64,000 bases of DNA, from assembly GCA_022760475.1 (NCBI GenBank), contig JALEFZ010000089.1, positions 1 to 64,000 on the forward strand. Direction: 5' to 3'. The notes under the pieces were generated by a model. It did not search any database. It worked only from the letters and a program-made list of their open reading frames with translations, and had not been told where the DNA came from. Made by a program: the position numbers and the translations under genes. Positions 26,099 through 34,410 of the stretch are shown piece by piece. Each line of letters begins with the position of its first letter. Position 1 is the stretch's first letter. Source of the DNA: Bacteroidia bacterium. GTDB taxonomy: Bacteria; Bacteroidota; Bacteroidia; J057.

Positions 26099-27892
26099 AT
26101 GTTCCCTCCAATGCCTGAAAGATTCCTAAGCAGACTGTTTCTTCTCCTTTCTCTTGCCCTCATCGTTTCTTGTAGATCTGATCAAGGAGGTGCAAATCTC
26201 TATCAAGAGAAGGATGGAAAAATTATTTACAAAGGAGAGTTGGGTTCCAACGTCGTCTCCCATTTACTAGGCGATCCACAAAGCATTCATCCAACCAACT
26301 CTACACTTCGGCAAAAGGATGAAATACTTGGATATGTTTATGAACGCTTGCTGGATCAGGACCTGGCTACAGGTGATTTGATGCCCATGCTGGTAAGAAG
26401 CCTTCCTGAAGTATCTAAAGATGGCCTTACTTATACTTTTAACCTAAGGCAAGAAGCAAAGTGGATGGATGGTAGTTCTATCACTGCTGAAGACATCCTC
26501 TTCAACTTCAAATTGCTTTTTTGTGAGGACATCCAAAATAATGCACTCAAAGCCTTTAATGACTATATCAAGGACGTACAACTTGATCCCAATGACCCAC
26601 TGAAGTTCAACATAGTCATGACCAAGGTCAACTTTATCAATAGGTATATTGGTACCTTGAGCATGATGCTAAATCCTCGATTCTATGATCCTCAGGGAGT
26701 TTTTAAGGAGGTAAGTTTAAAGGAGCTGAGAGAAGGTAAAAGCAATGAGGCCATCAAAAGATGGGCGGAAGAGTTCAATGATATCAAATATGGCAGGGAG
26801 GTAAATCTCCTTCAGGGGGGATCAGGTCCCTATAAACTGGCAGAGTGGGAGGTTGACCAGAAGATTGTATTGCTTAAGAGAGAAGATTATTGGGCAAAGG
26901 AATTGAAAGAAAAATACTTCGACCAAAAACCTGGAGAAATTACTTTTCGGGTAATAAAGGATGAGCAAGCAGTTGTAGAGGCCATTCGCCAGCAGAGCCT
27001 TGATGTATCTACCAAGCTGACACTGAATGCATTTCAGCAATTAAGTGCAGATAAGTTGGTAGCGGATCACTACAAAATCAAGAAACAAAGTCGAACCACC
27101 ATTGTCCAGTTGATCCTGAATAATCGTCCAGACGGAATCATTCAGGCACCTATTTTCAATGATGTCAGCGTCCGCAAGGCTGCCCAGTTGGCATTGCCAC
27201 TGGATGAGATCATGTTTAAAAAACTCGATACTGACTACATCAGAGCTAATTCGCCTGTCAGTCCAGGGAATGCTCATTATAACTCCAATTTACAAGCTTT
27301 TCCCTACGATTCTGCTGCCGCCAAACTTTACCTAAAAAGTGCAGGTTGGATGGATACGGACGGCGATGGAGTGAGGGAAAAAGAAATGAATGGGCGTAAA
27401 ATCAAGTTGAAGTTTGGTATTGATTATCCTCCTCAGAATGAGGTGATCAAGGACATGATGGATTTGATGAAGAAAGCCTGGGAAGAGGTTGGTTTTGAGG
27501 TAGAATTAAAGCCTCAGGGGATGAGAGCTTACCTGCCAGATCTTGTTTCAGGTAAATTTGATGCTTCCCTTCTGCCATTGGGTGCTCCTCCAACCCTACC
27601 ATTTGACTACCATCAAAATTATTTCAGCAGCAACTGGCCTGATGGAGAAAACTACTCCGGCTATTCCAATGCCGAAGTAGATACCTTGATCAATAAGGTA
27701 AGGCGAGAAATGAATCCTGAACTTAGGCAGCGATACGCGTTTGAGATAAGCCAGATCCTCGATGAGGAAGTTCCGGTCATTTACCTATATCAGCCCACCA
27801 AAAAAATGGCTGTTCACAAAAGGTTTAACAATGGTACTATGCACAAAGTTCCCCCTTATGTAGGTTTAAATAGCCTTGAGCTTATCAGATAG
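26099..27892 (+). CDS. Family 5 (peptide/oligopeptide-type) solute-binding lipoprotein
   Basis: A 597-residue lipoprotein (lipobox IVSC; starts at 26099 or 26111) with the SBP_bac_5 architecture: DPQSIHPTNSTLRQKDEILGYVYERLL near the N terminus, KDGLTYTFNLRQEAKWMDGSSITAEDILF, and the C-terminal NYSGYSNAEVDTLINK region. Such proteins deliver peptides, nickel or other small molecules to an ABC importer. No permease or ATPase is adjacent, so it may serve a remote transporter. Convergent with the TlpA-type lipoprotein gene. Confidence 0.9.
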   Translation: MFPPMPERFLSRLFLLLSLALIVSCRSDQGGANLYQEKDGKIIYKGELGSNVVSHLLGDPQSIHPTNSTLRQKDEILGYVYERLLDQDLATGDLMPMLVRSLPEVSKDGLTYTFNLRQEAKWMDGSSITAEDILFNFKLLFCEDIQNNALKAFNDYIKDVQLDPNDPLKFNIVMTKVNFINRYIGTLSMMLNPRFYDPQGVFKEVSLKELREGKSNEAIKRWAEEFNDIKYGREVNLLQGGSGPYKLAEWEVDQKIVLLKREDYWAKELKEKYFDQKPGEITFRVIKDEQAVVEAIRQQSLDVSTKLTLNAFQQLSADKLVADHYKIKKQSRTTIVQLILNNRPDGIIQAPIFNDVSVRKAAQLALPLDEIMFKKLDTDYIRANSPVSPGNAHYNSNLQAFPYDSAAAKLYLKSAGWMDTDGDGVREKEMNGRKIKLKFGIDYPPQNEVIKDMMDLMKKAWEEVGFEVELKPQGMRAYLPDLVSGKFDASLLPLGAPPTLPFDYHQNYFSSNWPDGENYSGYSNAEVDTLINKVRREMNPELRQRYAFEISQILDEEVPVIYLYQPTKKMAVHKRFNNGTMHKVPPYVGLNSLELIR

Positions 27893-27926
27893 ATAAGCCC
27901 ATCTGCTACATATGGCTATGGCACCC

Positions 27927-27962
27927 CTTGGTAAAGGCAAATAATTATTTGCTTTTACCAAG
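27927..27962. other. Near-perfect hairpin spanning the end of the TlpA gene
   Basis: Arms 27927-27942 and 27947-27962 match at 15 of 16 positions around a 4-nt loop and include the stop codon of the minus-strand gene (27945-27947). No T-run follows on either strand, so a role as a bidirectional terminator or RNA-stability element is only a guess. Confidence 0.5.
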
Positions 27963-29381
27963 GGCCAGCTTCTCGTCAAGGATTTTGATAAGATCTTGCT
28001 CTCCTAACCTCTGATCTACAAGCCTTTTGTTTTTATCGAGGATCAAAATTGAAGGCAGGGTCTCAATTTTATACAATTCAAATGCACCTGATTCGCGCTC
28101 AATGTCTTCTCCATTGATGATCCCGGCCTTGTGCATGTCGAACTTCTCTAGCATTTCTTTCCATTCATCCTTGGTACCTGTGAGGTTTACGGTGAATAGG
28201 GTAACGGATTTATCAGCGTAAGCTTTTTCTTCAAATGCCTTTACCAATTTCGGGGTGGCTTCCTGACAATGATCACAGCCATAGTCCCAGAAGTACAAAA
28301 TGGTCCATTCAGACTTGATTTGGCTTACGCTTGAGAATGAATTTTCAGCATTAGCCACAACAAAATCAGTAACCTGGCCACCCGGCTTTAGAGGAGGAAT
28401 CATTTCAGCTGGTGGCAAGACAGGAGACCTTCTGATGCCATTATCATCTTCATAATTACTGAGGAAGGAAAAGATAGAATCTTTCCTGCTTTTGGGCAGG
28501 TTGAACCTCAGGTATTGGTTCCAGAAAAGATCCAGCAAGTAATTGCTAATTTCTTTGTTGCCATTAGATTTTTCCAGTATTACATTCAATGCCGTCGTGA
28601 CTGAATCGGCATGGTCATGATCCACATATTGGCCCAGGTAATTGGCTACTTTTCGATAAAGTACGGGAGTCCTAAGTAGCCTAGCATCGGTTAGGTCAGT
28701 ATTGTCAAAAAAATGTGCCTTAATGTAGGCAGGAACAAACTTGGCGCCTGCATCCTTATTGGCTTCGTAAATTTCAGTGGGTACCTCTACATTTTGAATG
28801 GCCTTGGATAATTTGGCAAAAAACAATTCAGGATATTCTTTTTGAATATTGTCTTTGTATTCAGAAACCTCATTTCGAACATCCTTGATGAGTTTTGTAA
28901 TTGAGTCGAATTGTGCTGAGCCTCGTGGATATTGGGCGGCTTTTTGACTGTAAGACTGTAAATCCTTTTTGAGTTTATCCAGTTTATTAAGGTCTTGGTA
29001 GTAAAGCTCATTTTCTCGAGAACCCGAAACTTGCATAGATTCGGTTGGTGTCCGAATGTCGGTTTTGAGGGAGAATTGCTGATCTTCGTCTAAAATTACA
29101 TCGAGGTAGCTATTTGTAGGCGGAAATACCAGCAGGTACATCCCAGCAGGCAGCAGGCTATCTCCCTTGAAGGAGAACTTTCCATCTTTGACCTCAGTGG
29201 TATCAATGATTCTCGTTTCTGCTCCATAATAATGTCCCAGGAATACCTGTTTCCTCTTCAGGCCTTCTACTGCTACATCAATCTGGTAACCAGTGGAATT
29301 AGATGTAGATACATTTTGGCAAGAACTCAGGCTCATGCAGGTGATCAACAAAAGGAAAAAGCTAAAATGGATGGCTTTCAT
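27945..29381 (-). CDS. DUF4369-TlpA thiol-disulfide lipoprotein, copy 1
   Basis: A 478-residue lipoprotein (signal ends SLSSC, C21) with an N-terminal DUF4369 domain (about 30-135), a helical middle and a C-terminal TlpA/ResA-like thioredoxin domain containing YFWDYGCDHC (C369, C372). Such proteins reduce or isomerise periplasmic disulfides and occur in Bacteroidota envelope maintenance or cytochrome biogenesis. It shares the motif ...LYFWDYGC and the same architecture with the next two upstream paralogues. A terminator at 29402 separates it from copy 2, so it has its own promoter. Confidence 0.88.
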   Translation of the reverse strand: MKAIHFSFFLLLITCMSLSSCQNVSTSNSTGYQIDVAVEGLKRKQVFLGHYYGAETRIIDTTEVKDGKFSFKGDSLLPAGMYLLVFPPTNSYLDVILDEDQQFSLKTDIRTPTESMQVSGSRENELYYQDLNKLDKLKKDLQSYSQKAAQYPRGSAQFDSITKLIKDVRNEVSEYKDNIQKEYPELFFAKLSKAIQNVEVPTEIYEANKDAGAKFVPAYIKAHFFDNTDLTDARLLRTPVLYRKVANYLGQYVDHDHADSVTTALNVILEKSNGNKEISNYLLDLFWNQYLRFNLPKSRKDSIFSFLSNYEDDNGIRRSPVLPPAEMIPPLKPGGQVTDFVVANAENSFSSVSQIKSEWTILYFWDYGCDHCQEATPKLVKAFEEKAYADKSVTLFTVNLTGTKDEWKEMLEKFDMHKAGIINGEDIERESGAFELYKIETLPSILILDKNKRLVDQRLGEQDLIKILDEKLALGKSK

Positions 29382-29401
29382 TTTTTAGGGAATTAGGCAA
29401 G

Positions 29402-29429
29402 AAAAAAGGGTTCCATTTTGGAACCCTTT
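29402..29429 (-). terminator. Terminator of the copy 2/copy 3 thiol-lipoprotein operon
   Basis: AAAGGGTTCC / GGAACCCTTT around a 5-nt loop, followed on the minus strand by TTTTTT. Confidence 0.85.
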
Positions 29430-29447
29430 ATCTTTATAAGGATATTT

Positions 29448-30962
29448 TTATTCTTCTATGTCGTCAAATTTGATTTCTTCTAAATCCTCTTCATCCACAT
29501 CGAAGCCCTCTTCAATGGATAGGATTTTTAGAAGTTGTGGCACACCAATCTGCTTGGCTTTCAAAAGGCCATTTGAATCAATCAAATAAATCCTTGGAGT
29601 AGAAATCACATCATACATTTTGGTGCCACCTGATCTGCGGTAGATATCTTCGGTATTGATGGCTCCTTCGACATCAAGTCCGTAGGTCTGTAGTTTTTCT
29701 TTCCATTCAGCCACATCTCCATTGATGTTGACTGTAAAGAGGGTGATATCCTTGCCTGCGAATCCATACTTGGTGTATGCAGAGGATAATTTAGGCGTTA
29801 CCTTTTTACAATGGCCACAGCCGTAATCCCAGAAATAAAGGATTTTCCATTTTCCTGGAACCTCAGAGAGTTTTTGGTACTTACCTTTCGAGTCTGACAC
29901 GATAAAGTCAGGAGCTGGGCGTCCCAGGATAGTTGGGCTAAGTGCCGTGGCTCTGGTGATCATCTTTTGCTTGGTTGAGTCATCCACCCAGTAAGCGTCT
30001 CCTGTCATGTAGTATTTTTCAACCATGTGTACGTACACAGCATCCATACCCATAATTTTATTTTGGGCATATTTGTTAAGGAAGAAAACCACGAGATACC
30101 TGAATACTTTGTCGTTGCCTCGGGACTTTTCAATCATATAGTCTACGGATTTGATGATCGAATCTGGTACCCGGTAAGTTAAGCGATCAATGTATGTATT
30201 AATTCGCTGCTGGAAAACCGGAGTCCTTAGTAGGCGATCGTCCTGGAAATCCATCCCGTCAAAATAGTGTGCCTTGTAAAATTTGAAGGCAAACATAGAG
30301 TCTAGTTGCTTGCCATTTTCATCCTTTGGAGCTTCTGGAATCTCAGGGTCTTGCATGGCTACAAGAACCTTTGTGAATAGGTATTGCTTATTGTCATCAA
30401 TAAACTTTTCACGATATGTTTTTACCTCATCGTTAATTTTCTGCTGCTTTTCCTGAAGGGATTTTGCTTCTGGGGAGCCTTTTGGAGCCTTTTTCAATTC
30501 AGCAGTAATGCCTTCAACTTCCTTGCGCTTGGAATCCAGGAATTTTAAATCCTGATAGAAAAGTTGGTTTTCTTTGGAACCCGATACTTTCATATTGGTT
30601 ACAAAGTTCACCGTATCGGTAGAGACAGTGAAGTATTGATCTTTGTCAATGATGATTTCGAAGTAAACATTTTTAGGAGGGAATACTACGAGGTAGATTC
30701 CGCCATCCAGGCTGGTATCGCCTTTAAATGTGAAAACCCCATTTTCAATGGCTGTGGTATCCTTGATGTATTGTTTGTCGCCATAGTAATAAGCCAGATA
30801 GGCCTCATTGGCAGTAGTGCCTTTTACCTCAACCTTGATCTCAAAGCCTTCTTTCTGTGGGGTAGATGTAATGTTGGCATTGCCGGCTTTGCCACAGGAC
30901 ATCAAAAGTCCCAGGACTGCCCAGCCAAGCATGAAAATGTTAAACTGTTTCATATTCTTCAT
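29448..30962 (-). CDS. DUF4369-TlpA thiol-disulfide lipoprotein, copy 2
   Basis: A 504-residue protein from ATG 30962 (a TTG at 30974 or ATG at 30953 are alternatives), with lipobox LMSC. Order: DUF4369 domain, charged helical region, and a thioredoxin domain with CGHC (about residues 382-385). It ends with an acidic tail (FDVDEEDLEEIKFDDIEE), not seen in copy 1. It lies 18 bp after the stop of copy 3 and was probably produced by tandem duplication. The acidic tail may mediate partner binding; that is inference. Confidence 0.87.
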   Translation of the reverse strand: MKNMKQFNIFMLGWAVLGLLMSCGKAGNANITSTPQKEGFEIKVEVKGTTANEAYLAYYYGDKQYIKDTTAIENGVFTFKGDTSLDGGIYLVVFPPKNVYFEIIIDKDQYFTVSTDTVNFVTNMKVSGSKENQLFYQDLKFLDSKRKEVEGITAELKKAPKGSPEAKSLQEKQQKINDEVKTYREKFIDDNKQYLFTKVLVAMQDPEIPEAPKDENGKQLDSMFAFKFYKAHYFDGMDFQDDRLLRTPVFQQRINTYIDRLTYRVPDSIIKSVDYMIEKSRGNDKVFRYLVVFFLNKYAQNKIMGMDAVYVHMVEKYYMTGDAYWVDDSTKQKMITRATALSPTILGRPAPDFIVSDSKGKYQKLSEVPGKWKILYFWDYGCGHCKKVTPKLSSAYTKYGFAGKDITLFTVNINGDVAEWKEKLQTYGLDVEGAINTEDIYRRSGGTKMYDVISTPRIYLIDSNGLLKAKQIGVPQLLKILSIEEGFDVDEEDLEEIKFDDIEE

Positions 30963-30980
30963 AAAATTGAACAACCAAAG

Positions 30981-32000
30981 TTAAGCATCCGGTTGTTGTG
31001 CCCAAAAAGCCTCACCAGATACGTAGTATTTATCTAAAATATGCACATAAACCTGTTCGAAGCCAAAGTTTCTGCGCTGTGTATATTTGTTGAAAATATG
31101 CTCTAAAACAAATCGGAATACTTCCTGATTTTTCTTGGATTCGAGGACCAATTTATCAATTTCCTGGATGAGAGAATCAGATTTTTGTGGAGTCAACTGA
31201 TCGAGGTAAGTATCCAGTTTTTTTTCCATAAAATTTGTCCGGATGAGCCTTGCATCAGCAAAATCTACCTGTTCCCAATACTTATTCCTCATATAATTCC
31301 ATTCCAGCAATTGATCTCCACTTTTTTTGGCTTGCTCTTTCAAATCCTCTGGTACCCGTGGTGCCTGACCTGCTTTCATCAATTTTACCGCAAAAAGCTC
31401 TTCATTCTCAGACATGAGTTCTCCCTGTCTCGCCTGTAATTCTTCAGAAATCTCAGTCAATTCATCATTCAGGCGAGCGATTTCTTCATCATTTCCCTGG
31501 GCTTTGATAAATGCTTGTTGAACATCCACGATTCTGGGGATGATTTTCTGTACCTCCTTGAGGTTTTTATAGAAAAAGCTATTCTCTTCTGAGCCAGTGA
31601 CTTCCATATTATTGATCAACTCCAGCGTATCAGATTTTAAGGAAAAATTCTGGTCATTGTTGATGATCAAATCCATGAATAGGTTATGGGAAGGAACGGA
31701 GAATTTATACAAGCCTCTTTTTAGCGAACTGTCTGCATTGAAATTAAATGCGGAATAAAAGGAATTTGAGGAGTCATTAGTTTGGACCTGTCCTTTCACA
31801 CTGTCTACCATGACCAGTTGAATAGGACTACCAGCATAATAAGTAAGGTAAGCTATGGAGTTTCCAAGGCCAGCGATGTTGATCTCGATGTTATAGTTTT
31901 GATCTACAGCGGGATCAGTTAGACTTTGTTTGTCTTCATTTTTACAAGAGAAGAAGCCCAAAACAAGCAGGAAAAATAGTAAACCAGTAGTCAGTTTCAT
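30981..32000 (-). CDS. DUF4369 lipoprotein lacking the thioredoxin domain, copy 3
   Basis: A 339-residue lipoprotein (lipobox FFSC) similar to copies 1 and 2 through DUF4369 and the helical middle (VYVHILDKYYVSGEAFW matches VYVHMVEKYYMTGDAYW of copy 2). It stops seven residues after this point (AQQPDA), exactly where the TlpA domain begins in the others, and the next gene follows after 18 bp, so the missing domain is not hidden in another frame. It may act as a non-catalytic partner of copies 1 and 2, or be a decaying duplicate. Confidence 0.82.
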   Translation of the reverse strand: MKLTTGLLFFLLVLGFFSCKNEDKQSLTDPAVDQNYNIEINIAGLGNSIAYLTYYAGSPIQLVMVDSVKGQVQTNDSSNSFYSAFNFNADSSLKRGLYKFSVPSHNLFMDLIINNDQNFSLKSDTLELINNMEVTGSEENSFFYKNLKEVQKIIPRIVDVQQAFIKAQGNDEEIARLNDELTEISEELQARQGELMSENEELFAVKLMKAGQAPRVPEDLKEQAKKSGDQLLEWNYMRNKYWEQVDFADARLIRTNFMEKKLDTYLDQLTPQKSDSLIQEIDKLVLESKKNQEVFRFVLEHIFNKYTQRRNFGFEQVYVHILDKYYVSGEAFWAQQPDA

Positions 32001-32193
32001 TTAGTCAATTTCATTAGAATATAAATGATGATTTGAGTCAGGTTATATGTAAACCATCTTCCTCAGTGGGTATCTTTTCCTTTGGAACAATCGGAAAGAA
32101 ATTTACCCTAACTAATTTCTTAGTTCAAAAAGGAAAGATCCTCACAGCAAAGCAACATTATAATTTTTTCTTATACCTTAAATTAACATTACC

Positions 32194-32520
32194 TTATTTC
32201 AACTTTTCATTATTCTTGTGTCTTTCGCTATCCCGTTTGGTTTTCTTATCGATATTTTTGTGAAAGGCTTCTTCTAGGTTTACCCCTGTTTGATTTGCCA
32301 GGCAAATCAGTACAAAAAGAACATCTGCCATTTCATCGGCAAGGTTATGCTTCAGGTCTGACTTTTTGAAAGATTGATCCCCGTAGGTTCTAGCCATTAT
32401 ACGAGCTAGCTCGCCTACTTCTTCCATGAGGACAGCTGTGTTCGTCAATTCAGAGAAGTATCGTACGCCGATGCTATTGATCCATTCATCAACGGTTTGT
32501 TGGGCTTGATTGAGTGTCAT
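32194..32520 (-). CDS. MazG-like nucleotide pyrophosphohydrolase
   Basis: A 108-residue protein from ATG 32520; the frame continues 35 codons upstream through a palindromic repeat and is not expected to be translated. The MazG catalytic pattern is clear: EEVGE at about 32-36 and DEMADVLF at about 63-70, with the ExxE...ExxD metal-binding layout. It probably hydrolyses non-canonical nucleoside triphosphates. It is in the same orientation as the membrane protein and dtd, but a 124-bp spacer with the repeat lies between. Confidence 0.85.
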   Translation of the reverse strand: MTLNQAQQTVDEWINSIGVRYFSELTNTAVLMEEVGELARIMARTYGDQSFKKSDLKHNLADEMADVLFVLICLANQTGVNLEEAFHKNIDKKTKRDSERHKNNEKLK

Positions 32521-32577
32521 TTTTGTCAGTTTATTGAAGTTTTTGTTTTGGTATTTATGATCTGCGAGGAATTTAGC

Positions 32578-32607
32578 CCTGACAGGGTTTATAACCCTGT
32601 CAGGGTT
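32578..32607. repeat. Palindromic intergenic repeat, copy 2
   Basis: CCTGACAGGGTT-TAT-AACCCTGTCAGG (32578-32604) is a perfect 12-bp inverted repeat; 32593-32607 is the reverse complement of the 15-mer at 13456-13470. Confidence 0.75.
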
Positions 32608-32644
32608 AGGTGCAAAAAATTGCAACGCAACCCCCCTAAAATGG

Positions 32645-33913
32645 CTAAAAAAATCGCCGCCATAAGTCCCAAGTCCATTCCACTTGAATCAACAAAACTA
32701 AAGCAAAAATGATCAAGAGGAGACGATTTTTTTTCCTGGAAACAGGATATTTTAAGGACAATGCCATCAAACATAAAATAGGAAGGAGAGGCAAATGATA
32801 AGTAGGATGAGCGAATGCCAGCAAATAGGGCAAAGGATAAAGAAGTATGAGCCACCCATTTTTATCCCCTGAAGTACCTAAACCAAAAAGACCTCCCAGC
32901 AATAGTATAAGGTAAATCGACACATCAAGTAGCAAGGTCAGATAACCTAGAGCCTTACCCTCTTTCAGTAAAAAAGCAGAACAAAGGGTGTCATAGGACC
33001 AAAAGTTTCGAAATCGACTTCCCATTCGGTAAATAAACTTCCCAGGCTTGCTCATGATATGTCCAACTGCCTTTTCTTTAAATATTTTATCGCGCGTTTC
33101 CAGCCTAAGATTCCTGATAGAGTCCCTTTCCCTGACAAACTCAGCATATTCCTCCTCCTCACTTACATCATGCGATCCCAACCACCAACTTCTATAGTGA
33201 TGGGTCTGAGGATGATTTCCTAGATACAGGTTGTAGGCATTGGCTTCATTGACATGGATAACTCGGTTTAATTGTTGAAAAGCAAAGATCTCCCAGCAAA
33301 TTGGTAGCATGGAAAAGCCGATAAGGAAAATAGCAAAACGCTTCCAAGCACCATATCCACTAAATATTTTTAACATAAAGAAAGGTAGTAAGACCCATGA
33401 AGCCGGCCTGAAAAGCCCCATTAACCCAAACAATATCCCTGCACCAAAGACATACCAGGATATTTTTTTGTCAATAAATATCAAGGCAAATAGCAAGCAA
33501 AGTGCTAAAGGGAGATGGCTTAAAGGGACCACCGATTGGTGGACAAAGGCAGGAAAGGTAGCCCAGATCAACTGCCCCAAGTTTCTTTTCCATAAGGGGA
33601 GTAGCTTGGAAAAGGATTGCCAAGCCCATACGAAGGCAAGCCAGCTTAATAGACTGGCAAGCACTGAGCCGAAGGGGATCGCTAAAAAAGGCCTTAGCCA
33701 AAAGATCAATCCCGGCGGCCAATAGAATTCCAACCCTGTTCCATTGGCGAGATGCTCTGCTTCTGTCCAATAAAAAAATGAATCTCCAGGAAGGAATTCC
33801 GGATAAATATAAATGGCATAAAGTATCCGGATCAGCAATCCAAAGAGGACCAGGATGGGAAAAGCCATTGGCTTAGCAAGTAGCTCAATTATCTTTTCCC
33901 TGAAATTCCTCAT
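32645..33913 (-). CDS. Glycosyltransferase-39-like multi-spanning membrane protein
   Basis: A 422-residue protein from ATG 33913, which follows the dtd stop by 1 bp. It has about 9-11 hydrophobic segments. The first loop has the pattern PGDSFFYWTEAEHLANG and FYWPPGLIFWLRPF, similar to PMT/GT39-type or DUF2029-type polyprenyl-phosphate sugar transferases, with acidic residues after the first helix where the family has its catalytic aspartates. Assignment to a particular acceptor is not possible. Coupled translation with dtd looks like chance rather than function. Confidence 0.65.
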   Translation of the reverse strand: MRNFREKIIELLAKPMAFPILVLFGLLIRILYAIYIYPEFLPGDSFFYWTEAEHLANGTGLEFYWPPGLIFWLRPFLAIPFGSVLASLLSWLAFVWAWQSFSKLLPLWKRNLGQLIWATFPAFVHQSVVPLSHLPLALCLLFALIFIDKKISWYVFGAGILFGLMGLFRPASWVLLPFFMLKIFSGYGAWKRFAIFLIGFSMLPICWEIFAFQQLNRVIHVNEANAYNLYLGNHPQTHHYRSWWLGSHDVSEEEEYAEFVRERDSIRNLRLETRDKIFKEKAVGHIMSKPGKFIYRMGSRFRNFWSYDTLCSAFLLKEGKALGYLTLLLDVSIYLILLLGGLFGLGTSGDKNGWLILLYPLPYLLAFAHPTYHLPLLPILCLMALSLKYPVSRKKNRLLLIIFALVLLIQVEWTWDLWRRFF

Positions 33914-33914
33914 T

Positions 33915-34370
33915 CTAGAACTCCGGATTATGGGTATCCATAATGATCGTAATGGGACCATCATTTAGGAGAGACACCTTCATATATGCCCCAAATTTTC
34001 CAGTGGCAATGTCTCCTTTGAATTCCTTCCTTAAATGGGAAAGGAAGTCCTCGTACAAGGGTTCCGAAATATTGGGAGGCGCTGACCGCATGAAGGAAGG
34101 GCGGTTGCCCTTTTTGGTATCAGCATGGAGGGTAAATTGTGAAATAACATGGATTCCCCCCTTGATGTCCTTTACAGAGAGGTTCATTTTCCCATCTTCA
34201 TCTTCAAAAATTCTCAGGTTAATGATCTTTTTTACCAAGCGTTCTATGTCTGCCTGATTATCATCATGGGTAATACCCAAAAGTACCATGAGGCCATGGG
34301 TAATCTCTCCTACGATCTCTGTATCAACTTCAACCTGGCTAAATTTTACTCTCTGAATAACAGCGCGCAT
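33915..34370 (-). CDS. dtd: D-aminoacyl-tRNA deacylase
   Basis: A 151-residue protein of normal family length. The motifs SQFTLHADTKKGNRPSF and NDGPITIIMDT (Gly-cisPro-like catalytic motif) identify Dtd, which removes D-amino acids (and Gly) mis-attached to tRNA in the cytoplasm. It is followed at 1 bp by the membrane protein gene. Confidence 0.95.
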   Translation of the reverse strand: MRAVIQRVKFSQVEVDTEIVGEITHGLMVLLGITHDDNQADIERLVKKIINLRIFEDEDGKMNLSVKDIKGGIHVISQFTLHADTKKGNRPSFMRSAPPNISEPLYEDFLSHLRKEFKGDIATGKFGAYMKVSLLNDGPITIIMDTHNPEF

Positions 34371-34410
34371 ATGTGTTTGGAATCAAATATTCAAACAAGT
34401 TAAATCCTAA

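Noticed and set aside
30981..31010. Frameshift as explanation of the missing thioredoxin domain in copy 3
   Set aside because: Only 18 bp separate its stop from the next ATG, so there is no room for a hidden domain.
33309..33725. 138-codon plus-strand frame within the GT39-like gene
   Set aside because: Antisense shadow of a multi-spanning membrane protein; composition is an artefact of the opposite strand.
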